This document shows positions 24,504 to 37,600 of a stretch of 64,000 nt of DNA, in pieces. The notes below the pieces were generated by a model that had not been told where the DNA came from, did no database searches, and saw nothing but the letters and a program-made list of their open reading frames with translations. The translations under genes were made by a program, and so were the position numbers. Position 1 is the stretch's first letter, and every line of letters starts with the position of its first letter. This stretch comes from Spodoptera frugiperda (taxonomy: Eukaryota > Arthropoda > Insecta > Lepidoptera > Noctuidae): the NCBI RefSeq assembly GCF_023101765.2, contig NC_064226.1, positions 6,688,001 through 6,752,000 on the forward strand. The letters run 5' to 3'.

Positions 24504-25435
24504 GCGAAACTCCACTGCCGCGCCAGATCAGTGCGTGGCGGGACGAGCTCCGGCGCGATCTCATGGCGGAATGGCAGCAACGACTGTCGCAACCGAGGGC
24601 TAAAGATCGCTGTCATCGCAGCGGTAAATCCCATCTTTGACAGTGGCTAAAGTAGGCGCCACGGCGTCCTCACCTACCGCCTGACGCAGGTGCTTACCGG
24701 ACATGGGAGTTTCGGTATGTTCCTGTTCCAATTGGGCGGGAGGAAACGCCCGGGTGTCATCATTGCGAGGACCGCCCGGAGGAAACGGTAACATTCAATG
24801 GCATAATGTGCCCTTTGGGCTTACCGCCAAGTCCTATTAATGTGGTCGGCGACGGCGACCTCTCGCGCCCGGCACTGGTTCAGGCCATGGTGCGGAGGAA
24901 GGGACTGGGATGCCGTAGTGTCTTCTGCGAAGCAGTCATGCTAGCTAAATTGTCAGGCGGGGCGCGTGAGATGAACAAACCTGTTACGCAATTTTTCTCG
25001 CGAGAGACACTCCGGGCGTCGGGGATCGCGGGACGATCTCCGGAACCGTAAGTTGGGCCTGCGAACGGGCGAGTATACAGACAAGGGTAGCTCACCGCCC
25101 GAACAGATAAAATACTTTTTATCCATCAGGATCGCGGGTAAAGCCGCAGGCAGAAGCTAGCTTATTACCCGTGCGAAAGATACGGCGCGTAGCGTTCCGC
25201 GCGCGCCTCAAAGAGCCATCAGATTCACCACAGATTAAAAAAAAAGTAGGGCTGATGCCTGATCCGGAGCTGCGGACTACCTAGCGGGTTTACCGGGGCT
25301 CCGGCTCGAAAAGCAGGAGAAGGAACGGGGTGGTTTTTAGTCAGTAAGAGTCTGACACTCCCTCTCGCCTCGCCCAAGGTGGGAGAAGTCATTGGATGAT
25401 TTTACCCCTCATTTTATAAAAAAAAAAAAAAAAAA
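24504..25435 (+). mobile_element. 5'-truncated R1/Jockey-like non-LTR retrotransposon insertion with 15-bp target duplication
   Basis: This 932-bp insertion is bounded by a perfect direct repeat, AGGCATGGTTAGGAA, at 24489-24503 and 25436-25450. It ends in a run of about 18 A, so it is a target-primed reverse-transcription product on the plus strand. Its left part encodes the decayed C-terminus of a retrotransposon reverse transcriptase (see the pseudogene entry). The right part (25000-25410) is the 3' UTR: ACTCCGGGCGTCGGGGATCG, then GGGCTGATGCCTGATCCGGA, GGTTTTTAGTCAGTAAGAGT, CCTCTCGCCTCGCCCAAGG and a poly(A) tail. The same 3' UTR is found in about ten shorter copies in this window. The family name is inferred from protein motifs, since I could not search a repeat library. 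Confidence 0.88.
24510..24985 (+). pseudogene. Broken reverse-transcriptase C-terminal region (R1/Jockey-like ORF2)
   Basis: Segments in order are WRDELRRDLMAEWQQRLSQP (from 24536), AVIAAVNPIFDSG (after a frameshift near 24600), a TAA stop near 24648, RRHGVLTYRLTQVLTGHGSF, then after another frameshift GCHHCEDRPEE...CPLG (about 24750-24815), GDGDLSRPALVQAMV and FCEAVMLAK (to about 24945). This order matches the tail of lepidopteran R1-like polyproteins: the thumb region, a C-x2-C...C zinc knuckle near the end, and the closing LSLPALV/FCEAVM block. The usual knuckle histidine appears to be replaced (EETVTFNGIMC). Frameshifts and stops make it non-functional. It is clearly more GC-rich than the flanking intron. 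Confidence 0.8.
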
Positions 25436-26779
25436 AGGCATGGTTAGGAAAATGGGCAAGCTAAAGAAGCTGTTTGCAATGAGTGTTAATTTCTGCTATC
25501 CTGCTATCTACATTACGTACTTCAAGCGAAAATATAATATTCTTTACAAGGAGTACGGCCAATTATGATTTTATAAACTGAAATTTAAATGCTAAAGCGT
25601 AGGAAGACCCTTGGAAAGGTTGTTTTTATATTTATAACGAGGGCTTCACGTTACTAAGTACATTTAGTTAATTATGACCTTTTAAGTTATTTAGATCTGC
25701 CTCGTTTGTCTAATTGTAGTAAACATAATAATAAAAAAGTAATCAATAATTACTTAATATTATCAGAAGAAAACAAACGATTAATCATCGCGAGTACATT
25801 TAGCTGGGGGTTATTGATAGACTGTAATGATCTAAAATTACCTTTGTCATACAAACGATACCTGTGAGAGTTCACCAAAGATAGAATACAAATAGTAACC
25901 AATATGTAAACAGGATCAGTAACATGTTTGCTTTCGGGCTGTTTGGGTCTCAATATCAAATCGTTTAGTTTGTAAACACAGCTAATAGGGTCGGCCCATA
26001 TTCCCCTCGGTATTATAGAAACGAACGCTTAAAACTTAACTTGAGGCCGACTTAATTAACTAAAACGTAGCTAATACATTATTCTCTCACAGGCCAAATA
26101 CCAAATGTTTACCCAATTAATATGAAACTGTGAATCATATTATTTTTATTTGATACTGCTTTAATTAACATAAAAGATAAACATTCCCTATTATTCAAAA
26201 CGACCAAATATTAATTGAGTGTCTTTTAAAAACATCAAGTTTATGTTTCACAAGTAACAATGTTCTTACAAACTAATTCACTTCAAAAGACCTTTTTGTA
26301 TTTAGAAATTAAGAGGGGAAATTAATTTTCCACGACAAAAAAGAGGCACTTTAGACTTCATTAAAAAATTCTGGCAAAACTCGATGCCCACAAAAATGAA
26401 CTTTTCCCATTTCTCATTTTCGTAATTACTCTTAAATCTTCTAATTGAACAAAACCTGAAACTGGGTAGCATACTGCTTTAACTAAGATGATAGGAATTA
26501 TTTCATAATAAATTACCGGTAACGTTGCAAATAAAAAACTTTATCAAGACTGTAAAACAAAGTTTAAACGACGGCTTACTCGGGTTCATATTTTAGTTTA
26601 TACTTACTAAACAAAATATAATAGCTATCTAAATAATCTCAACATTTACGTTTTATGATCAGCGACGTTCAGAATACGTAATTAGTGAAAAATCATTGTA
26701 AAGCCCTCCTTATATATTTAGTGGAACTAAAGTTTAGGCGCAAGATCGCAAATAAAACAGGAGTCACGTCCAAGTGAGT

Positions 26780-27065
26780 GATATCACGTCTACGGCTCAT
26801 CAGCGGCTGTGCGTGACGACTTTAGCGCAAACAGATTTCACAACACAACCACCAACATAGACCTGTACCGATTGCTGTGTTTTGAGATTTGTGCAAAAGA
26901 ATTGTAATAGGAATGAGGAGTTGCGGGTCTTGTTATAGTGGTGGAGTTAATAAATACGCAAAAGAGCGCGCGGCTGCCGCGGTGTTGCCAAGTTTTCTTT
27001 CTCCTAACTTTATTACGCCATTAGAGATCGCGTGACGAAGAATCGCACTTTCTCGCCTTAATATA
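26780..27065. promoter_or_regulatory. Non-repetitive, CpG-containing block in intron 1
   Basis: AGCGGCTGTGCGTGACGACT, AGAGCGCGCGGCTGCCGCGG and TTAGAGATCGCGTGACGAAG mark a block of higher GC than its flanks with no recognisable repeat or frame. It could be an enhancer or an internal promoter. Support is compositional only. Confidence 0.27.
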
Positions 27066-28407
27066 ATTTGTTTTGATGGTTGTAGCAAACGCACTACCCT
27101 TTTTCATGTCTTGTTTTTACTTGAGTACCTATTTACGACAGTCGATCAGTGTAGTGATGAGATTACGTGAGGTTTCGGTTCTTAGTTTTATTGAGTTATC
27201 ACGTACATAATCCCGTTACCAATCGATTTAATCTGCTAATATAACATGCTCAATTTTCTAAAATGATAATTTACAAAAGAACTTCAGTTATTTAAAGTCT
27301 AGTTCTTACTTATACTTGAAAATGTTACACCTCACAGCTCTTATGTATAAATCAACAGCTAGTAAAACACCCACGCGTATTCAGATGTATAAATCAAACC
27401 GTAATACCGACCATAAAATACAAACAAGAATCATATAATTTTAACACCTACTTCTATTTCTATTCTGCCCACATCGACCATGTACACGTATAAAGATTAC
27501 TCAGTAACGATGAACAGTAAACCTTAAGAGCTGCCATTCCTTTTTTACTTTCAAAAGAGTGTAATAATACTCAAAGTTTCAAACAAGCTGAGGGTTATTG
27601 AAATAAAAGAATGGAGTAGCATCGTCTGGCGGGTTTATTACCAGCAGAGGTGATGCATAGCACTACCGCCCTTCCTTAAAAGGCGGTACATTGCAAATTT
27701 ATTATTTTTTCTCGAGACATTTTTCGGTGCTTAAGACATTTAAAAAACATGGGAAGCTGCGGCTTCTTCTCTAACTGTCGTCCCTACTATTTCGTAAGGG
27801 TGTATATTTTGTTCAAGGTTATATGGCTCCTAAAAGGCGCCCGAATTTCCTGTCCCTTCAAAATGTGCTCCTTATTTATGAACATGTCCTTTAAAAATAG
27901 TATTTATCCTTAATAGCGTGTTAACATCTATAAAATGTGTCGTAATTCATTTTTATGAAGCAGATCTTATACTTGTGTACGGTATTTATTGAAAGTGTTA
28001 TAGCGTAAAAGTTTTTTAACAAAGAGGGCCTCACTATAGTTGTGTATAAGTATGTATAAAGGACATGGTTACGTAGAATTTTATTGTTAAGATAGTATTT
28101 GATGGAAAAAACCCAATAAAAATATTTTAGTTTGAATAGAAACTACAATAAACTTGAATTTAAACACGAACCGTAGAGTCACAAGTGACATGACACGACG
28201 TTTGACAGTGACAGTGACAGCTCGTCGAGTTCCCGCGCTTTTACATGATCGCCATTACTGGGACTATTACGAATGGTGTCAATTCGTAATCGTGCCAGTA
28301 TAATGACGTCATTCATTTTGTAAAGTGTAGATTGTAGGTGAGATATGAGTATCTATTAAAATTGTTAGTTTCTAGAGTAGGAAAATAACTTAATATAAGC
28401 CTCAAAT

Positions 28408-28609
28408 GTGCGGGTGTGTCTCAAAGAGACATCAGACCTCTATAGATGGTACCCAGTAGGGCTGATGCCTGATCCGGAGCTGCGGACTACCTAGCGGATT
28501 TACCGGTGCTCTAGCTTGTAAAGCACGAGTAGGAACAGGGTGGTCTGACAGACTGACAGCCTCACCTAAGGCGAGAGAAGACATTGGATGATTTTCCCCC
28601 CTTAAAAAA
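28408..28609 (+). mobile_element. R1-like LINE 3'-end copy
   Basis: It starts further upstream in the 3' UTR than most copies, with TCTCAAAGAGACATCAGACC, then GGGCTGATGCCTGATCCGGA and the usual 3' blocks, ending CCCCCCTTAAAAAAA. The middle is internally shortened: the TTTTTAGTCAGTAAG block is mostly missing. Confidence 0.8.
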
Positions 28610-29949
28610 ATAAAGATAAAGTCATAGATTTTCTTATAGGGTCACCTTCATATAAGCCTCAGTTATGAAGTCAGCCAACAGTTACGAAGTCTGAAATAAA
28701 CGGCTTGTACGTGACAACGTAGGTTAAAATAGAATAATCGCTTCTAGAAAATAATAATTATCATTTTACCTATTTTAAATTTTATAAGAGTTAATAAACT
28801 TGTTTTTAAACTTAGCAGACGGCTTTAATTTGAGTCAGGTCATAGCAACATGTTCTGACAGAATCTTAATTGAGTTACCTTTATTTTTGATACCTTTACT
28901 GTTTAGTTAATGTTAGAAGATTATCTATAAATGTCTGAATTAAGATTTTCTTTAGTTAATTGCAATTCGCGTCAGTCGTGTATGTGTTAATACGATTTAC
29001 ATGCGCAGAATAAGTATTATTTATTTATACTAGTTTGCAAATTATGAGGGTTTTATATAGAGGTTCTATTTATATTTATTAAAAAATTATGAGAAATATG
29101 TGAATTGTGTAAAAAATCTAATTAATATCTACACTTTTAAGATTCTGTACTCTTCCTCACACCCAGGCGGTTACCGGTAACCGCTCTCGCACACCTTCAT
29201 TGTAGAATTTCTTAATTTTACTATAAAAAGGTAGTATTATAAATTGAAATCCAACTAGATTTTTTTTTGTACTTTTCGTAAGTAGAAATATAGTAAAATA
29301 AAAATTTAGTGCAGGTATAATTTTTAGTCATGTAGACGAATGTCAAATAGATACAGAGATATGCTATATCTTAATAAAAAATAAACTCGGAAAACAGTCC
29401 AAAAATGGTATACAATCAACAATGAGATAAGAATTAAAACGTTCTGAAGAAACTTTATCTGTTTCAAGCAATTTGTTGAACGAGGTTGAGAGAATTCCGA
29501 CCCATGTTTATAGGAACAATAAAGTTGTCGAGTTTACACTCATTATAATAATTAAAACACCAGTTTGTTATGAAAAAAAGTCTTCTTTGTAAAGTAACAA
29601 AAGTTTTATTTGAAGTTCATTATATCGGATAACGTTATTCGTTTTGTTTGGTCGGTTTAATTAATAGGTGGTTTATTGATTTTATTGCTCTTCGGTCTTG
29701 AATAAATCGTGATTTTACTTCATTTTCGGTTAGGGCTTTATTTAGTACAGGGTCAATATGTAACGTGTATATCTTTTCCGTGTAAGAAGGGACCTTTGCT
29801 CAGCAGTGAGTATTTACAAGCTTTTGATCATGATGGTGATGATGAAGCAACGTGTTTGAATAACATTAGAAAAATAAAAGGAGAAAACTAATACCTAAAT
29901 AAAAATTCTGCAATGAGCCTAACATTATTTATTCTTTTTAATCTGTGAC

Positions 29950-30258
29950 TTCATACATCACGCATCAACAGCCTATTAGCCACTACTGACCAAAAGCCTC
30001 TTCTCACACGGAGAAGGTTTGAGCATTAATCACCACGCTTGCTCAATACGGGTTGGCGATTTCAAACTTATAATTAGAAATTATAAGCCCAGGTTTCCTC
30101 ACAATGTTTTTCTTCACCGTTTGTCAGTAGTGTCTAAATAGTCTTAGAAAGTACCTGTAACTCGGTAAAAGTCACATTGGTACTTGCCGTTGATAGGTTT
30201 TGAACTCGCACTCTTTGTGAAACGGGTGTCTTAATCCCCAGGGCACCACAGTGACTTA
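29950..30258 (-). mobile_element. tRNA-derived SINE, family B, minus orientation
   Basis: The complement of the family is visible in order: CATCAACAGCC, CTACTGACCAAAAGCCTCTT, ATTAATCACCACGCTTGCTC, CCCAGGTTTCCTCACAATG, CAGTAGTGTCTAAATAGTCT and TTGCCGTTGATAGGTTTTGA. The tRNA-like head, CACTGTGGTGCCCTGGGGAT on the minus strand, is at the right end. Confidence 0.78.
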
Positions 30259-32043
30259 AATTCCAATAATTACTCTCCTGTACATACAGTCATAGTAAAA
30301 TGGACGTCATAAATGTCATGTTCTAGTATCGGAGTTGTATGAAATTGATCGTGCCATTGTAACTATTGAGCTCACGAATTTAATGAGAGCAATCATGCTG
30401 AAATTTCACCGCTTGGGGCGCTAGTGTTGGGTAAGGTCTTTTGGTTACAGCAGTGTATCGATGTACTGTTTCATTTTGAAAAACCTTTGCCTTTAGCAGA
30501 AATTTAAGTAATGGTGATGTTTTCATGATAGCATAATATCATAGTCAAGCCAAGTCTACAAAACTTCATCAAAATAGAAATCAAGTAGGTATGAATAATA
30601 AATCAAAAAAATATCAACATCAATACCAGATAACCTTAAAAGAAAAGGGACACAAGTTCTTTTCCAAAGATAATAATATTGTTCTTAATAAAACATAAAT
30701 ACTCCTTCGCCCAATTAGTAAAGGCATAATAAGAAAAACGGCGTATTATCTCCCATCATAGTATTGTTCGCGTTGCACAGCGGGCTACAAGTGTAGAGAC
30801 GAAAAGATTGGGGTGTGACGTCATTAAGGCTCTTCCTGGGCTTAATTGCGTCCACGGCGAGTCGACAGGAAGGCAAAAGATTGCGTTCAAATAGCAAACG
30901 TTATCATTCTGTCTGTCTAGTTATTAGAAGTCCCGAAGTCCGGCTGATTCAGAAGAAAATAGCTATATCTCTGTAACGTTCGATGAAAATTAATTTGCCT
31001 TTTGGCAATAACGACTTTGTCAATTGTAGCGCTTAATAGGGTCGTCATTTGTTTTAATATCGAAGGTAATGAGCGTTCAGTATTTTGTTTTTGATTGGGA
31101 TTTAATGCTATTCAATTAGGAGCTCGTAAACACGTGTTTTAGTGGTGTGTAGGTGCCTTTTTATTAGAAGTAAGGAGATTATGATGTAATGAATTAGTCA
31201 TTCAAGTTTACCAAAATTAGAGTATTTCTGCTTTGAGATGTCCTCTTTTAGGAATTTGTTGTACAATAACGGTCGGGTAGAAAAATACAAGATGGACTTT
31301 ATAGAGAAAGAAAGCGAGAGAGAGTAAGAGAAAGTGAGAATGAGAGTGAGAATGTGTTAGTTAAGTATGTGTTATTCCAGACCAAAATCTACACCTATTC
31401 CAAATTTCATCCTGATCTCTAAGCCGTTTCGACGACGACACAGAAAATTAGAAAATTTTACATTTATAATATTAGTAAGATTAAAACAAGGCATCATATT
31501 AAGTATGTAAAAACAGGTACTTGTAGTAGTTTGTTATATAATAGAACGTTTATGTAAACTCTATTTATTATACCAACCGTATAGTACCCAACTGTTACGT
31601 AGTTTCATAACTTTATAGTTATAACTAGATATAGTATATGTAATAATGCACGTCTCAAAGGAGATGCTGCAGCTAATTACCATGTAAATTGGCTTGTTTT
31701 TCAAATATAAACCTTTTGGGAAACATTATAAGAGTGAGTCTCAACTGTTTCGGACCTATTTTGTATGTTTAGTAGGAATTCAATTACGTCACGTTGGCAA
31801 ATAATTATTTAGTTTTTATTTACTATTATTTTAACTGGTATTGTTTTTCAATCTGCCTAGTGCAGAGGTGGCAATCCATTGCCATGCGTGCCAATGGTGG
31901 CACGCAGCACAATAGTATCGTTGATCACAAAATCTGTGCTATGCCCGTCGTTATTTTCATATATGAATAACATCAAAGATTCAGGGTTGACTACAGTTCA
32001 GCAGCAATATCGCTTAATGAAGCAAACATGATTTTGATTATTA

Positions 32044-32079
32044 TTTTGATGTCACATGTTGCTACATGTGACATCAAAA
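32044..32079. repeat. Perfect short hairpin, 16-bp arms, TGCT loop
   Basis: TTTTGATGTCACATGT, then TGCT, then ACATGTGACATCAAAA. The pairing is perfect. It directly abuts the next hairpin. Confidence 0.95.
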
Positions 32080-32125
32080 AAATAGGTATGTTTGTGAGGT
32101 GCTCCTCACAAACATACCTATTTTT
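32078..32125. repeat. Perfect short hairpin, 22-bp arms, TGCT loop
   Basis: The left arm ends GGTATGTTTGTGAGG, the loop is TGCT at 32100-32103, and the right arm begins CCTCACAAACATACC. All 22 pairs match. The loop is the same four bases as in the adjoining hairpin. Confidence 0.95.
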
Positions 32126-35100
32126 AAATGGTACGTTGTTACGTAAACGTTTGTCATCTCTGCCTCAGTAAAACAATTACTGAGATCTTACTAGTGTGTT
32201 TTCCTTCTGTGATCAACTTTCAGCCCTGTATCTTAATATAAAAGATCGAAGCATTGTGGAATTTCTATTTATAACTCGAACAGCCGCTTTAATTTTTTTA
32301 TATCTTTCCCAGTGAAGTTTCAGTAAGTAAGTAATAAAAAAATATCTTTTACACGGTTTTCTTTGGACTTTTAGATTTTTTTCAACTGTAATTTAATGAT
32401 ACGAAAGACCTCAGTGTTGTAATTTATGCCCACCCTCAGCCGCCATTACTGAGAACTCAGTGAAAAAAAAACAAACAATCGTTTTTTGCTTACATCTGGC
32501 AAAGGCAAAACTCAAAGAGTAATTACTTCGAAATAAAAAGAATTAAGACAACTCTTCTGATAAAAACACTTAGCCAGAATAATTCTAACTGAATTAGGTT
32601 TCAAAATTCTCTATTGCACGACGGAATTAGACTTAGTACTCAAAAGTTCACAATAGGCCTTAGGTAGTGACCCTTAACAATTTATTACCACAGATAATTT
32701 TGCTTGACAATTAAGGCTTTATGAGGCTCATTTATTTGGGCTAATTTACAGACTTATCTTGAAATGTTAAATTGGTCACCTATAAGTACCTATGTGGAGA
32801 GATCAATCTCCTCAAAACAAAACGAACAACTATACATCTAAGCGTCAGTAACTATGCGAGCCGCCCTAATTATAATAATAATTATGAAAAAGAAAAAAGC
32901 AAGCACTTGTAGGTAGCCATTTTATTTTTGGTTGGTCCTGTTCTGTTCTAACAATGCTAGTGACGTTGGGTTCAAGAGAAGGCGGAAAATGATTGATGAG
33001 GGAATTAATTAATACGCCACTTCCTTTTGGAGCTGAGAAAAAAACAAAATCAGCAGCTCACGGCATAAATACGTTTAGGCTAGTTTGGCTTTGATTGAAC
33101 AGATTTCCCTCGGATATAAATCAAAATTAATTGGATATTTTGTACTTGTATATTTTGTGAATAGGTTTAAATTCTATTTCAGGTTCATTGGGTGATAGCT
33201 ACAAGGTGTATATGATCGTATATGAAAAAGTCTGAATGTAAGCAATTGATCAAATACCGTCATTTACGTCTTGGCATACTGAGATTAAATTCAACAATGA
33301 TTAGTTTTGGTTCCGTGGTTACTTGACACAAAATATTTAAGTATATCTCAACTACAAATCACATTTTCCTCTGACCTCAAACGGTAATGTTGTAATTCGA
33401 GACTATTTGAAGAAAAACTATGGAAATTAAATAAGACCACAGCGTCATTACTATCCACCAAATGACATATTTCTCAACCCTTTTTCCCGCTGTTTCCAAA
33501 GTTTTAATTAGTGCCAGAGGACATTATCCAGGCTCTTCCGACTGCGGCCCGCCACTTGGACCTCCTTTTCGATTTATCCGATTTTTACTCTTAATGCAAA
33601 TTAACTTTTTCTTAACTTTGACATTATCGATCGACCAATCTTCTATCTAAGTCACACATATATTTTTCTTTATCTATTGTTCAACTGTTATTCAGGGCAA
33701 ACGTATAAGCGGGGTGGCGGGTTGCTTTTCAAGTTTAGGTGAAAGGGAAATGTACCTTATCGATGTTCAGAAATAAGTTGATCTGATGTTAAGGGTAGAT
33801 TTTGTTACGCTACCTTTTTGTTCGGAAGCTCCCAGTATTTTAATATTATATGCCGACACAGTGAAATAGAACATTGTTTCTGTTACAACAGATACACAGG
33901 ACACCAAAAATTTGGTTTACCAACGCTAAGATACCGGACTCAAACTTAGAAAATGTTTAATTAGTCTAACTAAAAGTATTACCAATAAAGTTGAAACATT
34001 TCTTGAGCCAACAAAATTCCCGAACCAGTTGCCTATAAACGCAAACCCCACTTGAATGTTACCAAATAAAGTATACCAAACTATGTTTAGTAACAAACAT
34101 TAATTAGCGGGCTTACGTCATGTTGGAAATGCTTAAAACTGTCGTCAGTTGGAGTCAGATGCTGAAGATGCGACCTCGTTTTATAATCCTCGCAAGCGCC
34201 GGATGAATGGACATAATTTTCTGCACTTGACACCGTGTCTAGCCCCGTCATTGTGAAGCACGAGTACTCTGTTTTGTTCATTTTTATTGCTCTAGCCTGA
34301 ATCTCTAGATCTTGAGACAACAGTCGTAACTGTCCGCTTTTTGTCCCGTATTATTATAATGAAGTGTCGTAATTTTTAGCTGTTTGGGCCTTTTTTTAAT
34401 TGTGGAACAGGAAGACGTCTATTACGGAAAAATGAACGCGGACTTTTTTATGACGAAGTTTGAATATGCTTTAATTTTAAGTAAATATACATTGTACCTA
34501 CAGGAAAATTAAGTACGACCAGCGTAATATTTTTGTTTCGAAATTAATTTTGAGTTAAGAAATGGGAACTAAATAATATAATTGTATACACTGTAACAAT
34601 TATCTCGGTTATTATAAGTAGGTTTAACGTAACTTTAGAATGGTGTTACGCAAACTTTTTACTTAAGCCCAACAACAAACAAGTACGTATGGAGGTAACA
34701 ATTAGCCAAAATTTCACAAACTAACGAGAATAGTATTCATAGTAGGGTCAGTAAATGGTTCTCAACACTGCACTGCGCAGTTAAGCTTTACAAAGGCAAA
34801 AATTATAGTTTCAACGCTGTACTGTGTTAAGTAATTGCAGGGAAACGGGAGAAAATACCTCGTCCTGACTGCATTTGATCTTCTCATTCAACCGTGAATG
34901 GAACCAATTTAGTGTCGGTTCACTACTGAATGTACATGAAATCAGAAACATGTATTCTTGCTGTTGTAAAATAGTCACTTTAATACTAACGAATCTATGA
35001 TAGCGGTCCGACTTTCCTGTGACTTCGTTGAAGTGAAAATTGGGATGTATTCGTGTAAAAAGGTTTTGAGAAATTACGTCTGAAGCAAAATATTCGTTTC

Positions 35101-36665
35101 TTAGTATATCGCCTCATATTGCAATAACATCATACATTAAGAAAAAATACACTGAAATTTTATCATTAGGGCCAAAGTATTGGCTGTGTTTTCAAAGAAA
35201 AATGCTACAGACGAAAAGCTAAATCATGAAAAAGAAACGTTCTACCAAAACGTCCCGCTAATATAATCATCTTGCTACTTAATGTAAAGTACTTTAGAAA
35301 AACGTTAGCATCCTGTACATTTTAATGAATTAACTCACTGAATCGGATTACTGAACACTGAACAGCACCGAAGCGAAGCATAGCGTCCCATTAATGCATT
35401 ATTTATGCGATATTGCAATTTTTAATCCTTATTAAGAACGCCATACGTTCTAGTATGCTTTGAAGATATTTTCGGATGTATACACGAGACGATTAAGAGA
35501 TTTTGGGGGATCTGCGAGTTCCAATTTGTTGCTTTATTAACAGATAAAAAGCTTGTTCCGTCGTAATTAATTCCTTTTCATACTTTACTTGGCCGAAAAA
35601 GTATAGTAAGGAAAAAAGGCTGAATGTTTGAACATGCTGTATTGATACTTAGGTAGATAATCGATTTGTTTGATACAAATATAAGGTACTGGTCTCTGTG
35701 GATATAGATTTTTACACATTAACCATCTGTTGTACACTAGGTTCATAAGTTCCATTCTTTCCCTGCAGAAATGCTAATATCTATTCGATTATCGAGTTAC
35801 AAATTGCAGAATAATCAAGAGTTCCGCCGCTCTCATTGAAAAATACGATGTTATCATATCTTAACTAGATACGACGCTGAATAATTAATGATCCGAGATA
35901 AATTCCTCCTCGAGAAATATCTAAAACGTTGAAAGAGTATTCTATTGTTTTTATTCAGAGGGAATTGGCTTATGAAAGCTATTCAAATTTGCAAGAGATT
36001 CAATTTGCATAACGAGCGATTTGTACCTCATAGAGATTAAACCTTCTGGCCTCCGTCTTGTTTGCAGAATAACGCGGCCCGTTTTTCTTTTCTGTAAGAT
36101 AGCCGGCTTTACAAACGTACGGCGGAACATTCGCAGTATTTATTACAATTGATTGTATAATTTGATTTAATGCTAAGTACATTGGGAAAAAAACGTTGCT
36201 AGTATTTGTTTACTTGTTTAAATATTCAATTAAAGGGTAGGGGTTTAGCTTAGTAATCATTATTAATGACTTCATTGTATTATTATATACTTTCATTGGA
36301 AAGTTGGAGACTAATTTGTAATGTTTCTAGAAAATACCGCCATGTTTGAAGTTACGCGTCATTAAAAGCAATCGATGTTGGAATCGCGGTCGCTATTACT
36401 ACTGTAATTCTAGTGTACGAGTTAAATGACACCGATGCACTTTAACTTTTGTTTTATCGACCGTAGCGTGTTGCGGTGGTGTGAATAACCCTGTAGAGTT
36501 ATTGGCGATTCTTTTAAGAAATCAGTGCAAGTATTTGTATTTAAAATAATAAAAGAAAGTTTTACATTTCAATATTATTTGTAAGAACCGACTTAGGGAC
36601 TACATATTTGACAAAGACTGATCAATTCGAACTGTATTCTCCAACTGGTCTGCCAAGCGTGGGGG

Positions 36666-36994
36666 TTTTTTATGAGGAGAAAGTCATCCAATGACTTCTC
36701 TTGCCTTGGTCGAGGCGAGATGGAGTGTCAGAATCATACTGACCAAAATCCACCGTTCATACCGGAACCGGAGCCGGATCCCTGGTAAACCCGATTGGTA
36801 GTTCGCAGCTCCGTGTCGGGAATCAGCCATACTGGGCCCCACCTGTAGTGGTCTGATGGATTTTTAGGCGCACGAGGAATGCGACGCACCGTACGTTCTG
36901 GTTCTGGTCGGGCGGCAATCCATCTTTGCTCGCCTTCCGCAGACCCGAACTTATGTGCCGGAGATCGCCGCGCGATCACCGACGCCCGGAGTCT
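36666..36994 (-). mobile_element. R1-like LINE 3'-end copy, minus orientation, ~330 bp
   Basis: Read on the minus strand it runs from AGACTCCGGGCGTCGGTGATC through a segment that aligns with the 3' UTR of the 24504-25435 insertion, then GGCTGATTCCCGACACGGAG and TCTCGCCTCGACCAAGGCAA to a short poly(A), seen as TTTTTT at 36666 on the plus strand. It is the second copy here to show that the CGGGCGTCG segment and the short 3' repeat are one contiguous unit. The apparent 81-residue frame through it is fortuitous. Confidence 0.8.
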
Positions 36995-37342
36995 AAGGTA
37001 AACATGTTTATATAGAGGGGCCCGTAGTTCAGCAGTCAGTGAAGTATTGCGGGCTTTTTATGATGATATAGATAATATTATTAGAATAAAAAGTGACAAA
37101 ATTATTTCCCAGCTCCTCTTTGTAAGCAAGCAAGTAAGCAGAGTTAATCACAGCCATAAAGTGGGTAACTAAATTCTATCTCATCATTATGACCACATAT
37201 AAAGGACATCAAATGTAAGATTAGTTTATAACCCTAACTTTTGGGGTTACTACTCTAATACTCTAATGTAAGTACGTTGGCTTATCTAATTATGTTACTA
37301 AGTAGTGTTATATACTTTAGGCTGTTTGTACATATACAACGT

Positions 37343-37600
37343 TTTTGACTGTGTTCGAATGGTCGTAAGCGTGACTACTGAGCAAGGTATTTTGGGTTCG
37401 AATACCGAGTCGGGCAAAGTGATATTGGGGTTTATTGATTTTAGGAATATACTTAGTAGATTGTAAATAGTACGAAGTTGACAAATGTGCCCCAAATGGG
37501 GCTGGTTGACTGTGGGGTCTATAATATAACAGTTGAAATGCGAGTGTTATTGTATATGCTTCACTTTTGCTCCTTTCGGGGATCGACAAATATATAGTAA
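37343..37600 (+). mobile_element. SINE family C, diverged copy with tRNA-like head
   Basis: CGAATGGTCGTAAGCGTGAC (A-box region) and TTGGGTTCGAATACCGAGTC (B box) are clear. The body is heavily diverged but keeps GATTTTAGGAATATACTTAG and a TTTGCTCCTTTCGGGGATCG ending comparable to CTACCCCTTCGGAGATAAA. Confidence 0.6.

Noticed and set aside
34087..34320. Minus-strand frame of 77 codons with a donor-like GTAAGC downstream
   Set aside because: It has no ATG at its beginning, no acceptable acceptor and no recognisable motif. The first Met is internal. I could not separate it from chance.
36734..36979. 81-codon GC-rich minus-strand frame
   Set aside because: It lies wholly within an R1-like LINE 3' UTR copy that aligns with the non-coding part of the 24504-25435 insertion.
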